Assembly: GCA_963680875.1 (NCBI GenBank)
Contig: OY804590.1
Coordinates: 19,902,640 to 19,966,639 of the forward strand
Reading direction: 5' to 3'
DNA from: Bathymodiolus brooksi
Lineage: Eukaryota > Mollusca > Bivalvia > Mytilida > Modiolidae
DNA: 64,000 bases
Position 1 is the stretch's first letter, and each line of letters begins with the position of its first letter. The notes under the pieces were generated by a model. It made no database searches, was not told the origin of the DNA, and worked only from the letters and a program-made list of their open reading frames with translations. Positions 44,939 through 55,589 of the stretch are shown one piece after another. The position numbers and the translations under genes are program-made.

Positions 44939-45136
44939 ATGGCTTGTCAGGCGTACGGTTGTTTAACTCGACAAGGGTATGGCAAAAACCTATTTTGTTT
45001 TCCTGACCCCGTGAAAAAGAAAGAGCTCTACTTGACTTGGCTGACCAACCTCAGCATAGACGAAAGCTTCACCCGTGATAAGCACAAGTTGGTTTGCGAA
45101 GACCATTTCGAAACCTCCTGTTTCGAAGGAAACTAG
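44939..45136 (+). CDS. THAP zinc-finger exon (partial)
   Basis: From ATG 44939 the 65 residues have the C2CH THAP pattern: Cys3 and Cys8 (MACQAYGC), Phe21-Pro22, Trp34 and Cys53-x2-His56 (CEDHF). THAP domains bind specific DNA; in Kolobok and P elements they bring the transposase to the element ends. The upstream 22 codons that stay open are less likely to be coding, because M-x-C is the usual start of the domain. The frame ends at TAG (45134-45136), followed by ATGGTAATT, which could be a donor; the stop then lies just inside the exon. The domain's usual last 15-25 residues are missing, so this is a truncated exon or a stop mutation. Confidence 0.75.
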   Translation: MACQAYGCLTRQGYGKNLFCFPDPVKKKELYLTWLTNLSIDESFTRDKHKLVCEDHFETSCFEGN

Positions 45137-45139
45137 ATG

Positions 45140-47060
45140 GTAATTCTTTTTATTTTTCTTATTATTCTAAATATATGTATTTATTACACAATCACTTTTT
45201 GCAGATTTACGTTTTGTTTCTATAGTTTATGGCAAAACAAATGAATCGGGGGGAAAGGTTCGTCTTTAATGAGACACATTAACAAAAGATTGTTTTCCAA
45301 AATTGAAGAACTACGAAATTAAGTTAAAAAAAGAATGGACATCGGAACAATGCCCTGAATTCGTTAAAAAAAATCAAAAAAGGCCTATACTACGGGGCAA
45401 AATTGTTTTAATGACATTATTCAGTAAGATCGCACTTTGTAATCGATCGTTCATGCATTACAATAAAGATACACATAAGCTAAAAGCACAGAATGTTACA
45501 GGGTAGGAAGCCATACAATTGAGAGGATTATGTAAACATATAATTTGTAATAGTTTTCATTTAACAATTACAAACGATGAGTATTATAAATACTTTTAAA
45601 GTTTAGTATACAAAACTGCAGGGTACATCTCTTACGTAATATAATAATTTGTTTATGGTAATACAATATTCGTATTCGCCAACAGTAAAAAGATTAATCT
45701 GTTTTCATAACGATTATTTCTGATTTGAACAAAGCGTAATATATATAATATGTCTGCGTAAAGAAAACATTTTTTGTTTATTTTAATCACGTCTTTCGAA
45801 CTGGCGGACCCTTCTGATTAATCTCAGAATAGTCATAAAAAATTTGTTCTTCACAATTATTGATATTTCACCGCGAATATTATGTTTGATGTATTGTTGT
45901 TGTGTATCAATCATAATCGTTATTTGTATATGCCCTCCTGGGGCCCTGATTTGGTTAATAAACTTATTTCTATTTCTATAAGGAAAAATTGCATACGAAT
46001 GGTTTTTTGTCTATTTTGCAAGAAGAATTTCTACCCTGCCCTGTTCACCCTGCTTTATTTCATAATTTTGGTTGTTGCTACATCATTCTGATGCGGCACA
46101 CCAAAATCAAGATAAAAATGAACAATTCAATATAGCTTACGATCAATGGTAATTCTTAAGATTTGTTTATGAAAATAGCCCATGAATCATTGCTGCATTA
46201 GGTGCGGATCCAGCAGTTTTGAAAACGGGGTGCCAGGCTCTTGTTTGTCAATTTTTACCCAATTTATACACGAATTTTACTAAATTGTCGAACACCCCCT
46301 TGATCCGGCATATGCACCCATTCCTAATTACTTCAACGTGATCAGGGTCGTGTATTTTGATCACCTATTAGAACCTTTAAAATGTGTCCAGTGTGGACCT
46401 AAACTCATTACGCAATATTAGGTACCCTGCTGAGTGAACCGGTGTGAATGTACCTGTCGTTTTCAGAATGAAGATAAAAATAAGTAAATCCCGCATTTCA
46501 CTTCTTACTTCAGGAATTATTTGCCTTAATTTATTGAAGAATAAAATATTTAAAATTAAAATATGGTCTCTCGCTTCTGAAAATACATGAAAAATATAAG
46601 AAATATATTTTTCGCATAATATTTTACGTTTTGCTCATCAAAAATGACAAACAAAAAAAGGAAAAGGAATTAACATTTTTAAATCACTTGCTCGCTCTGG
46701 ACAATGTTTTTAGCACAAAATCCGAAGAACAAGAAGTAAATCTGGTGTGGCCTAATCTCTTTTTAATTTTTGACTGCCCTTCATCTGTTTATACCGCTCA
46801 TGATCATGATCTCTTCCGAACTTTGTCTAAATGAATATCAGTGGATATCAAAATTATAGGTCAAGTTTGCTTACGGGGTTTCGAGCTGAAAAAATCATAT
46901 ATTTAGGTGTTGTGCCTTTTTGGGGGTCACTGAGCAAAGAGGTTTTTTTCTTTAAACACTACCTTTGTAAACTACAATAAACCGAATATGCTTAAACACA
47001 AATAAATAATATACGTGTATTGTATATAATTGAAATCTTCATATTAGTTAGTTTAATTAT
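45140..47060. other. Interior of the Kolobok-like element without readable transposase
   Basis: Contains only a basic 67-codon ORF (45303-45506, IKLKKEWTSEQCPEFVKK) that may be a residual exon, and AT-rich filler. No DDE/D motif block was recognised. Confidence 0.4.
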
Positions 47061-47067
47061 GTCCATT

Positions 47068-47639
47068 TTATTCTAAACTAGTCAGAGATATATCACTTTC
47101 ACATGCACACTCTTTAAAACCTTCATAATTTCCATCTGGTGACGGAAACTCTTCCCTTATAGTTTTGACAACGCAGGCTGGTAGGGTCACTCTGTATTTT
47201 TTGCCAAGTGGTTGACCTTTTCTGACCCAACAAACAAACTGACGATCAGCCATGAGTCTACTCTGTCGGTTAGTTAACACAAAAAACTAATATAGCTTGT
47301 TTCAAGCACAACAGGGTTGAGACAAACTGTTCTAAAGTTGGTGTTATCGGTAATGCAGTCACTGGGTTCCAATTGACCATCAAATAATGAAAATTCGTGG
47401 CAGCACAGAAATTCCGACGTCAAAGGTAGTGAAATACATTTTGAGCATGAGCACCAATTTGTGTCGTTCTGACGTGGGTTGTTCTCGATTTCCCGACGTT
47501 GGGCACTCGCTGCCTCTTCCATTTGTCTGAGTTCTTCTTCCGTATATTCTGGTTCAAGTTGGTAACCAAACTCTCCATAGTCGTCGAAATCTACATCACT
47601 TGAGGCGCTAGCGTCACTTTCCGTACCTGAGCTCGACAT
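47068..47639 (-). pseudogene. P2X7 cytoplasmic-domain-like protein, one frameshift
   Basis: From ATG at 47639: an acidic Ser/Asp/Glu-rich N-terminus of about 45 residues (MSSSGTESDASASSDVDFDD; EPEYTEEELRQMEE). Then NWCSCSKCISLP and LCCHEF, the Cys-rich start of the domain found at the C-terminus of vertebrate P2X7 and in many invertebrate proteins. Next CLNPVVLETSYISF, and in the next frame ADRQFVCWVRKGQPLG, TLPACVVKTIREEFP, GNYEGF, the rest of the domain. The two frames are rejoined by one extra base in a T6 run near 47287. No channel segments are present, so this is not a P2X receptor. In vertebrate P2X7 the domain is the intracellular zinc- and GDP-binding 'ballast'; its role alone is unknown. 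Total about 190 residues, near the usual size of such single-domain proteins. Confidence 0.75.
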
Positions 47640-47736
47640 ATTTAAACTATATCTAAAACGTTAATTTCGGTGCTTTATATAGAAATGTTCCCAAACAAAC
47701 AACACGCGTTGAACAAAAGAAAAGTAAAAAAATATT

Positions 47737-48035
47737 GATTGAGTAAAATCATAATCATTTGATTAAATCAAATTAATTAAAATATATTTTATGAACACCG
47801 ACTGTTAAAATGATGATTGAGTAAAATCATAATCCTTTGATTAAAATTAAATTAATTAAAACATCTTTTATGAACACCGACTGTTAAAATAATGATCGAG
47901 TAAAATCATAATCATTTTTTTTTATTGTTAAAAAGAAAAATTCATTTCTAAACGTTTAGGCCTCCTAAATCATTTTGTTTAAAATTAAAATTAAAACATC
48001 TTTTATGAACATCGATCGTTAAATTATTATGATGA
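47737..48035. repeat. 78-79 bp tandem repeat, 3 to 4 copies
   Basis: Units start GATTGAGTAAAATCATAATC at 47737 and 47815, and GATCGAGTAAAATCATAATC at 47894. Each contains TTTATGAACACCGACTGTTA. A fourth, split copy ends about 48030 (TTTTATGAACATCGATCGTT). Confidence 0.8.
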
Positions 48036-48895
48036 GACAGCTATATATAGTTAGGCCAATTATTAATCCGGTCACCTTGAATTGTATGCCTCTCATAATG
48101 AAAACTTATAATTTCAAGGATGGTGTATACTTTTTTATCATCTAAAACATAAATTGTTCCTGTTATTTCAACATTATATTTATTCTAATGTTTTAAGAAT
48201 ATTTTATCTTTAATAGATAATAAACGATCTACCAACTCGTCTTGGAAAGCAAATAGTGTGTATTCAAATTCCCATTTTTATTAATCCGGTCACCTGTATA
48301 ATTTTACCCTCCGGCTAGAAAACACCGGACATCTACATGCGGAGATCAAAATAACAGTAAATAGCATGCCGAATAATGATTATAAAAAAGGGATTAAAAC
48401 AGAATCTAGAAATTAATACACAAGTTACGCGTTGTCACAATTATCCATTATATTTTTCAGCACATTAGCAATAAAACAAAATGAACATAATTGTAAAAGG
48501 GATCCGATATATAGCGAATATAGGTGACTGTTGTAAAACACTCTTTCCGTTGTAAATATAAAGGAAATGAAACATTTTGCTCATTTAAAATAGTTGTTTG
48601 TCAAAACGGTACTTAGCTGTTCACTTCAGTATTTAATTTTCCAATGGTTATTAGATTTAAATTACAGTTCTCTGAGCGCTTTAAATGAAGCGAATTTAAC
48701 ATCAGCGACCCAGACTTTAAATTTCAATCCCACAATGCAACTCTCGGGTTAAAACGTCACAACCCATGAAAAAATTAGAGAATTAAAATTACAAATTTGC
48801 GATTTGCTTCGTTATTTGTGGAAATATGTCGATAAAACTTTGTGAATATGTATTTTATATCACCAGGAACATATTTAGCTAACATGTAAAAAATC
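48036..48895. other. Non-coding right part of the Kolobok-like element
   Basis: No credible ORF. 'TTAATCCGGTCACCT' occurs twice (48063 and 48282), about 219 bp apart. Confidence 0.45.
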
Positions 48896-49219
48896 GCGAA
48901 GTTTCCCTTTAAACTAGTATTATGGGCCAAAATCTCCCCTCTTTGTGAATGATGCTGTCATGAGAGTGTTTTCCACGTGTGAGTAAAATGTCAACTCTCA
49001 TATAACTGTGTGAGCACCGCTGATATCAAGAATGCTCTAATCTTGAACTTTATACATAATATAATTCGTCTTCATGCCATATAATATTAGTTCTATTAAA
49101 GAGAGCCGATGGCCTCAACCATTATCCAAATATTAGATAGTATACACGGCTATCACAAGGCTTCATAGTGAAACAATAGTTAAATTAGGACGGAAATATA
49201 ATTGTCAATATCATTAGGA

Positions 49220-49690
49220 GTTTGAAGATACCAAAGGAGTAATCAGAATACGTAAAGATAAGAAGAACAGACAAAACAATGTTTTATGTGTGTTAATGGT
49301 ATCCATGTTGTTGCCTCTGTTTTGAATATTATTCGGTTGGATATTGGAAAGAAAAGTTTAAAGGTACAAGGGGATAATCAGAAGCCGTAAATCGAAGGAC
49401 AGAAAATACAATGGTCAAAAAAAAAGGCCAAACAATGATCTACAAAACACTACATTGAAAACTAAAGATTGAGTCACACGAACCCCACTAAAACCCGGGG
49501 GTGAACTCGGGTGCTCCAGAAGGGCAAGTAGTTCCTGCTCTACAAGTGGCACCCATCATCGTGTTATTCTATTTACAAACCCGGTGATAAGTCATGAATG
49601 AGGAAAGGCCCTAGAAGTTCTTACGACTAGTGGAACATCTTCCTTCATCTCTACGACAGAATACTTATGAACAAGATGTTGATATCTTCC
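49220..49690 (-). mobile_element. Reverse-transcriptase-element tails, minus strand
   Basis: On the minus strand, 49690-49330 reads from 'GTTCCACTAGTCGTAAGAAC' (the codons and stop end of the ORF) through 'ATCACCGGGTTTGTAAATAG' and 'TTTAGTGGGGTTCGTG' to 'CTTCTGATTATCCCC'. 49290-49220 is a second scrap of the same tail end. The order shows a minus-strand insertion. Confidence 0.7.
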
Positions 49691-50150
49691 GAAAAACTGT
49701 TTTAAGGATAAGGTGCATGAAACAGAACTGTATATGTCCGGTGTCGGATGTTGGTATATTTTCTGTATTCCTTCGTTGAAGCTGAATTACGCCCCTCTCA
49801 TTCCAAAACTGTAACATAAAACATGTTACTGTTAATTAAGGGTGTTTAATTATAAGCAGTACAATTATGTCTTTAATGTACTGCTTGTAAACAATTTCTG
49901 GACAACAAAAATCTTCTTCTTCTTCTTTGGTTACGGAAAACCATCAACTGATGTTTACTTTCCGGCGCATGCCTGGTAAAATGTTTTCAAATTTATAAAA
50001 AAAAAAATCGGAACATAGAAAATTAGTTTGATGTAATTGTTATTATTATTTTTTAGTTTTATATTATCAGTTTTTTACAATTTTTCTTTTAATTTTGGAT
50101 TTTTACAATTTTTTTATTTTTTATTTTTTCATTTATTAAGATAAAAACAT
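49691..50150. other. No gene recognised; poly-A/T tail region
   Basis: T-rich stretch 50080-50150 probably holds the 3' end of the minus-strand non-LTR fragment. CTTCTTCTTCTTC run at 49914. Confidence 0.4.
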
Positions 50151-50159
50151 GATTTCTGT

Positions 50160-50625
50160 TTATTTTATTCTGTGTGGATAAGTATCAAGGAGCACATTGT
50201 GAGTGAGTGCACCCTTGAAGGATTCGGTAGTGGTGTTTTTGGTTATGTCGGGGGATAATTTGTTCCAATCTTTACTGGTTTGACAAAAGAAAGAAAATGT
50301 ATAACTGTCTTTATTGCATTGGATTTGTCTGTAGGAGTCTTTCCGGGAAGATCTTGTCGTAGACTGGCTCTGAAGTAATATATTTTGTGTAGGGATAGCG
50401 ATATTTTCATTTATTACTTTGTGAAACATTATGAGCCTAGTTCTTAGTCGGCGTTCTTGTAGAGTTTGCCAATTCATGGTGTTTAACATCTCAGACACAC
50501 TGCTGGTGTTATGATGTCTGTTGCATGTATACCTGGCTGCCCGTCGCTGTACCTTTTCTAGCGAGTTGATGTTTTCGTTTGTGTGAGTATTCTAATTTGG
50601 GTCTTATTAGGGTTTGATATGCTCG
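50160..50625 (-). pseudogene. Non-LTR retrotransposon reverse-transcriptase C-terminus, 5'-truncated
   Basis: On the minus strand from about 50625: AYQTLIRPKLEYS, then after a small deletion or shift NENINSLEKVQRRAARYTCN (about 50567-50508), followed by the open 112 codons with NTMNWQTLQERRLRTRLIMF and FFCQTSKDWNKLSPDI, ending at 50160. The 'LIRPxLEY...LEKVQRRAAR...W..L..RR...RL..F.K...' layout is typical of the thumb and C-terminal region of Jockey/CR1-type non-LTR reverse transcriptases. The catalytic half is absent. The missing residues between EYS and HTNEN (the usual VWDP) indicate a small deletion. Confidence 0.75.
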
Positions 50626-51555
50626 TTCTTAAATCCAACAAAATAAACGACATTATACCTTTAAAGTTTGTACTAAATTAATATACCTTGATATACATTC
50701 AAGGTGAGATCAACTGACGTATTTCAATTGTCAATTTCTATCAGGGGTGCGTTAACATTTTTATGTCAATTAAAGGGATATTGTCTACCAGCTGCGTAAT
50801 TTTTTCATACCCAAAATTATTGTCGATTTCCGTACTGACCTTCATAAAATGAAGATTAACACCGAGTTATGCTGCAAAAGATACGATTTTTTGACAAAAA
50901 AGACCCAAAACTATCGTTATCAGAATTATTGTCTGGATGACAATATTCAAATCTATTCATATGGCCTTCTATATGTGAACACGTCTTGAGCATGCGCACT
51001 GTTTAGAAACAATAAACAACATGTGGTTCTCGGGAAAAAGAGAAACTGTCAACACGTGGAAGAAAGCGGACTTTGACGGATTCAGAGATAAAGAGGAATA
51101 GAAGTGAAGTATCTTCCAAATGGAACAAATGCAGGATATATGTAGGGGATCAGTTGGACCGTTGCCGTTGGATGGAGCAAACTCAAGGAAGTGCTACGCG
51201 TCAAATCTCATGCTGAAGTGGCAAAGATTTTGCTTGATTATTGTTGATAGGTAAGCCGAGCATGTTGCCTTCTTTTCTCAATCGTTTTTCATATTTTATG
51301 AATTTATGATGATGCCTATGATCATTTTCGGTAGATATTAATCAATATGTGTAATTTTGCACCTGGCAACAGCAAATTATTGTCAACGAGTAGCATAAAA
51401 CGGCCGTATTTACGAGGTAAACAAACACAAATTTTAAGAGGCCAGCAAAGGGGAAATGGGAGTGCAAAAATGATAGCAATGGCAATGCAGTTTATTATTA
51501 TCAATTTAAACAAAAATATCGAATCAATTCATTTTTAATGCAAGAATTAAAACTG

Positions 51556-53045
51556 TACATGGCTTAATGAAAACCCTATAAAGTTCTTTTTATTCAAGCA
51601 AATTTATTTCTTTGATATACAACATATAATTAGGCTTTTAATTTTATCAAATTTCAACAACTTGGACATGAAACTTAGTTTTGGGAACCAAAAGTATATA
51701 TACCTTACTTTCTGCGAATTATCACTAGTATAATGGAAAATCAGTATGTATTTTTCAAATAAAAGCTTTCTATTTAAAGAAGCTTCATTTCAATTGCACT
51801 TTTAGTTTGGATCCTGTAAGTATAATATATAATTATAAACAAGGTTTTAAAGAAATGATATGAATATCCATTGAAATTTTCAAGTTTCAGAACTTTTTTT
51901 ATATATGACTACAAAATTTTACTGAAAATTTCAGAAATGTCCTAAAATGCATATTTTAGACCATGGCTAAATGAAAATCATTTTCAATTCCTTTATGCAA
52001 ACAAGTTTATATCTTGGGTACTGGAAATACATTACATAAATAAGTTTAAAGTACTTTTCAACAAGTTTGAACATAAAACTTTGTAATGGGAGCCAAAATT
52101 ATATCTTCCTGTCTGTGAATTATCACCATAGTGGAAAATCAGTATGTATCTTTTATATAAAAAGCTTTCCATTTAAATAAGTGTCATTTCAGTACCATTT
52201 TTAGTTTGGATCCTGTAAGTATGATACATAAACAAGGTTTTTAAAAAATAATATGAAGATCCATAGAAATTTGCAAGTTTCAGAAACTTTTCTATATATG
52301 TGACTATAAAATTTTACTGAAATGTCCTGAACTGCATATTTTAGACTATGAGTAAATGAAAATCGTTTTCAATTTCCTTATACAAACCAAGTTTATTTCT
52401 TGACTATTCTAAAAACATTACATTAACTAGTTTTTTTACTACATTTCAACAATTTTGGACATAATTTTTAGTTCAGTGAACCAAAATTATACTTTACTAT
52501 CTTAGAATTATCAACATAGACATAATAGAGGGAAATCAATATGTATTTTTCATATAAAGGCTTTCTATTTAAAGAATTGTCATTTGAACTGCTTTTTATC
52601 CCTCGCCAACGAAGTTGCAAAGGGATATAGTAACAGTAACGCTACCGTCCGTCACATCCTTGTGAACACTCTAGAATCAACATCCTTCAATGGATTTTGA
52701 CCAAACTTCGTACATACTAAGTCCTTAAGAGAATTTGAAACCCTATTGATTTTCAAGGTCAAAGGTCAAGGTCACAGGGTCAAATTTTTACAGCGTAACA
52801 TCCTTGTGAACACTCTAGAATCAACATCCTTCAATGGATTCTGACCAAACTTGGTACATACTTAGTCCTTAAGAGAATCTGGAACCCTATTGATTTTCAA
52901 GGTCAAGGTCACCGGGTCAAATTTTTAGGCGAGGGGATACACCACGCTTTGCCCTTGTTTTGTTTGGATCTTGTAAGTATGATTTATAAACAAGATTTTT
53001 AAGAAATAATGTGAAGATCCATAGCAATTTGCATGTTTCACAGTG
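51556..53045. repeat. About 385-405 bp tandem repeat within element A intron 1
   Basis: Three and a bit units start at about 51560, 51964 and 52349 with CATGGCTAAATGAAAATC-like sequence. Each contains GGAAAATCAGTATGTAT, TTTAGTTTGGATCCTGTAAG and ACAAGGTTTTTAA. The third unit is split at about 52600-52960 by the 'CCCTCGCC' repeat and resumes with GTTTGGATCTTGTAAG. Element B has the same arrangement from about 58370. Confidence 0.8.
52600..52960 (+). mobile_element. 'CCCTCGCC...GGCGAGGGG' dispersed repeat, 2 internal units
   Basis: Ends CCCTCGCCAACGAAG and GGCGAGGGGATAC. Inside are two tandem units that share 'ACATCCTTGTGAACACTCTA', 'ACATCCTTCAATGGATT' and 'CTATTGATTTTCAAGGTCAA'. The inverted CTCGCC/GGCGAG ends suggest a small TIR element inserted into the third intron-satellite unit. 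Confidence 0.7.
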
Positions 53046-53954
53046 TGTGAATTTAACAGTAGACCGATGGCCCATGTCTGTGTTAAAATCATGCAGGTTT
53101 TTGTAAAATTATCTTAATTTTTTAGGCAAATTACTACAAAAACTGGTAATTTCAGACAAATGTGATTTTGTAGTGATTGATATTTGTACTTTTGATTTAG
53201 ATATTCTGACCAAGGTATTTCTAGAGTAGAAGAAATGAGCAGCCATCACATTTCAACGAAACGGATGAAACTGGAGAAATCGAGTTCATTTGTGAACCCA
53301 TTTGAGTATGTTCATTTTGTTAAAGATTAGACATATTCTACATTATGTTTATAGGTAACATTGTCAATATTGTTCAACACAGTCACTTGTATAACAGTTT
53401 CCTATTAATTATTGTGGCTTGCATAGTGATACTACTAGTAGCTATATTATATAGGGATCATGTTGGCTTCTGCGTCATCGTTACATTTTCATCAATCCAC
53501 AAGCTGAAATGGCCTTAGCTACTTACGGGAATGAAACCAAACTGGGACAGAATTGGCGCACCAAATTTTTTTTCCTGGAACTTTGATGTAATTTTGTCTC
53601 TTTATATTGGGTTGTGTAGATGTGTGCTGGATACATGTATAAAGATTTAATATTATTTTGAAAAGCTTTTTCGTTATACAGCTGCACATCAGAACCATAT
53701 AACAAAATTTGTTTCGATATTATACACATACACTGTAATAAACAATTATTTTTTATTCTTACAGTCTCTCAATAGATATTACTGAAGAGGGCAGTGATGT
53801 TGGTGATGATTCTGACGATGAAGATTTTGAACCTAGCCTCAACTTCACTCTAAGGTTTGTCATGTTAATTTCATATGTTTCAGTTGTAACTTACATACTT
53901 GAAATTTTGTCCTAATAACAGAACCATGCATGATCATATGTCATAGGAGCTTTA

Positions 53955-54260
53955 TTATACCCCCGCTCCACTGGAAGGGGGGGGTACTATACTGTTTTAC
54001 CTCTGTCCGTCCGTTCGTCCCAAGATGTTCATAACATTTTTCTCAGTAATTATTTATGGCAGCAATCTGATATTTGATCATAGGCTTCAGAAGGGTCAAT
54101 CGAAAGTCGCAAACCCGCTGTGTTGTCCATGGTCAAGTCCGGTAGAAGTCCCATCCGATGAAGGGAAAGACATCAACAACAAATGAAGATCAGTTCTGAT
54201 TTGGGTAACAGACACCCTGTAACCATTGACCAGCTCGTGATGCCTGCCGTAGAACTTCTT
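53955..54260. repeat. 'ATACCCCCGCT' dispersed repeat, copy A1
   Basis: 'TTATACCCCCGCTCCACTGG', 'CTGTTTTACCTCTGTCCGTC', 'AACATTTTTCTCAGTAATTA', 'CAATCTGATATTTGATCATA'. The same family recurs at 56371, 60937 and 63341. The end near 54260 is approximate. Confidence 0.6.
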
Positions 54261-55414
54261 GAGGGATGACCACAACCTAAAATCTGTCTACAAATCACTC
54301 AAATCCTTCATAAAGTGGACTTGTAATGATATGTTTAGTTGCTCATTCACTATACATTCGAGATATTCATCTTGAATTGAAAATTAGGGCTCCATAGATC
54401 ATAATCTCAATTCTATTGTTTTATTCTTGTGAATTACATTGTATGTATTTTTCTACTTCAGGTGGCAGAGAAGTTACAACAAAAAGACAGCTAGATGGTC
54501 TGTGCAGCCTGTTAAAGCTGACAAGTCATACTCCTATGTTCCAAGACTATTAAGGGTCATCATTTGTATGAGACTGCAAGATAATGAAGGAATGAATTAA
54601 CGTGTGCAGTTGGAAGTAGATGATCCCAGAAGAATGTCGGTCCATCTTGCACCAATTCCACAACCTCCAACTCGGGTTAATATTGTAGCATCTCAGAAAT
54701 CCAGATTTGAAGACCAAGACAAAACAATTGACTTTATTGTCGCATAAAATAAATTTAGATTGTCACTCTTTGTTTTTCCTGGTCTAACAGAAGTTCTGCA
54801 CATTTAGAGTGGAAAAGTACCCAAGTCAGGATAATGGGCATTACAAATTGTCCAATGCACAATAATGATAGCACTCAGTGTTTTGGTCTAGTTAGTACAA
54901 ACCAGGACAACTTTTTAGGACCTCACAAGAAACATCTCTGCCAAGTTTGGTTAAATTCTGTTCGGCTGTTCTCAAGAAGAAGATGAAAATGTTGTTTCCC
55001 ATAGGGTTTCAATGCAAACTTAGACCTCCGCTGGTGGCCATTTTGAATTTTCAAATGGCGCAAACAGTAACATCACATGTTAAAGACATTCATAGGAACA
55101 TATATACCAGATTTCAATTCAATCCCTTCAGCGGTTCTTGAGAACAAGTTTCTTGAAAATTTTCAAAGTCACATGGTGGCCATGTTTTGTGACGAATCTG
55201 CACAAAAGTAACAACTCTTGTGTAGGACCTCATAGAAAACATCTCTGCCAAGTTTGGTTTTGAATTATATAAAAGACTGTCAGTCCATTTTAGAAGAAAT
55301 TGTCAGTGCTGATATAACAAAAAATAATAATAAGATGGCAAAACTTTCAAATTAAATTTACAATTCCAACTGACCAACTTGTGAAATTTACAACTCATTA
55401 GGGTTGATTTATTA

Positions 55415-55540
55415 TTTATTTTTGGTGTTTTAATGCCACTTTCAGCAATATTTCAGCTATATCATGGCGACCAGTTTTAGTGGTGGAGGAAGCCAGAGTA
55501 CCTGGACAACCACCGACCATAGGGAAGCAAGTGGTAAACT
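55415..55540 (-). mobile_element. SINE tail and body fragment in element A
   Basis: Plus-strand 'GGTGTTTTAATGCCACTTTC', 'AGCTATATCATGGCGACCAG', 'GTGGAGGAAGCCAGAGTACC' is the inverse of the SINE 3' part. The tRNA-like head is missing. Confidence 0.65.
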
Positions 55541-55589
55541 ATATCATTAGGGTATATGGGATAAAATACAAAATATTTCATGACAAGTT

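Larger units (their letters stand above)
44696..48908. mobile_element. Kolobok-like DNA transposon, TTAA target site, 4213 bp
   Basis: TTAA at 44692-44695 and 48909-48912 flank inverted ends AGGGAAACTTCGC (44696-44708; inverse 48896-48908). Looser similarity continues inward (GTTTTTCCTGGTG about 44732; inverse CACCAGGAACAT about 48860). A TTAA duplication together with an element-encoded THAP domain fits the Kolobok superfamily. It carries the THAP exon on the plus strand (44939) and a P2X7-like ORF on the minus strand (47639 to 47068), converging. No complete DDE transposase core was recognised between them. Confidence 0.8.
51021..54747 (+). pseudogene. Element A plus-strand gene, 4 exons, exon 1 frameshifted
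   Basis: Exon 1 (51021-51250) starts like the open exon at 34974 but has an indel near 51046 and an 8-base insertion near 51165, which break the frame before and within the 'DRW' module. Exons 2 (53201-53305), 3 (53765-53854) and 4 (from 54462) are bounded by clean AG/GT sites, all phase 2. They read SDQGISRVEEMSSHHISTKR; DLSIDITEEGSDVGDDSDDE; RWQRSYNKKTARWSVQPVKA. Exon 4 meets TAA at 54598, but the same frame then stays open 48 more codons (VQLEVDDPRRMSVHLAPIPQ) to a TAA at 54745. The composition (basic N-terminus, acidic linker) suggests a nuclear protein. The family is not recognised. Confidence 0.55.

Noticed and set aside
47068..47639. P2X ion channel gene
   Set aside because: Only the cytoplasmic Cys domain is present; no transmembrane or ATP-binding ectodomain exists nearby.
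53523..53729. Minus-strand ORF at 53523 and 60496 present in both elements
   Set aside because: It lies in intron 2 of the plus-strand gene. The shared frame follows from the recent duplication, and the C-terminal part differs by frameshift between copies.
54947..55141. Small ORFs 54947-55141, 62049-62249 and 61895-62200
   Set aside because: They are not conserved as open frames between elements A and B, and have no domain or splice support.
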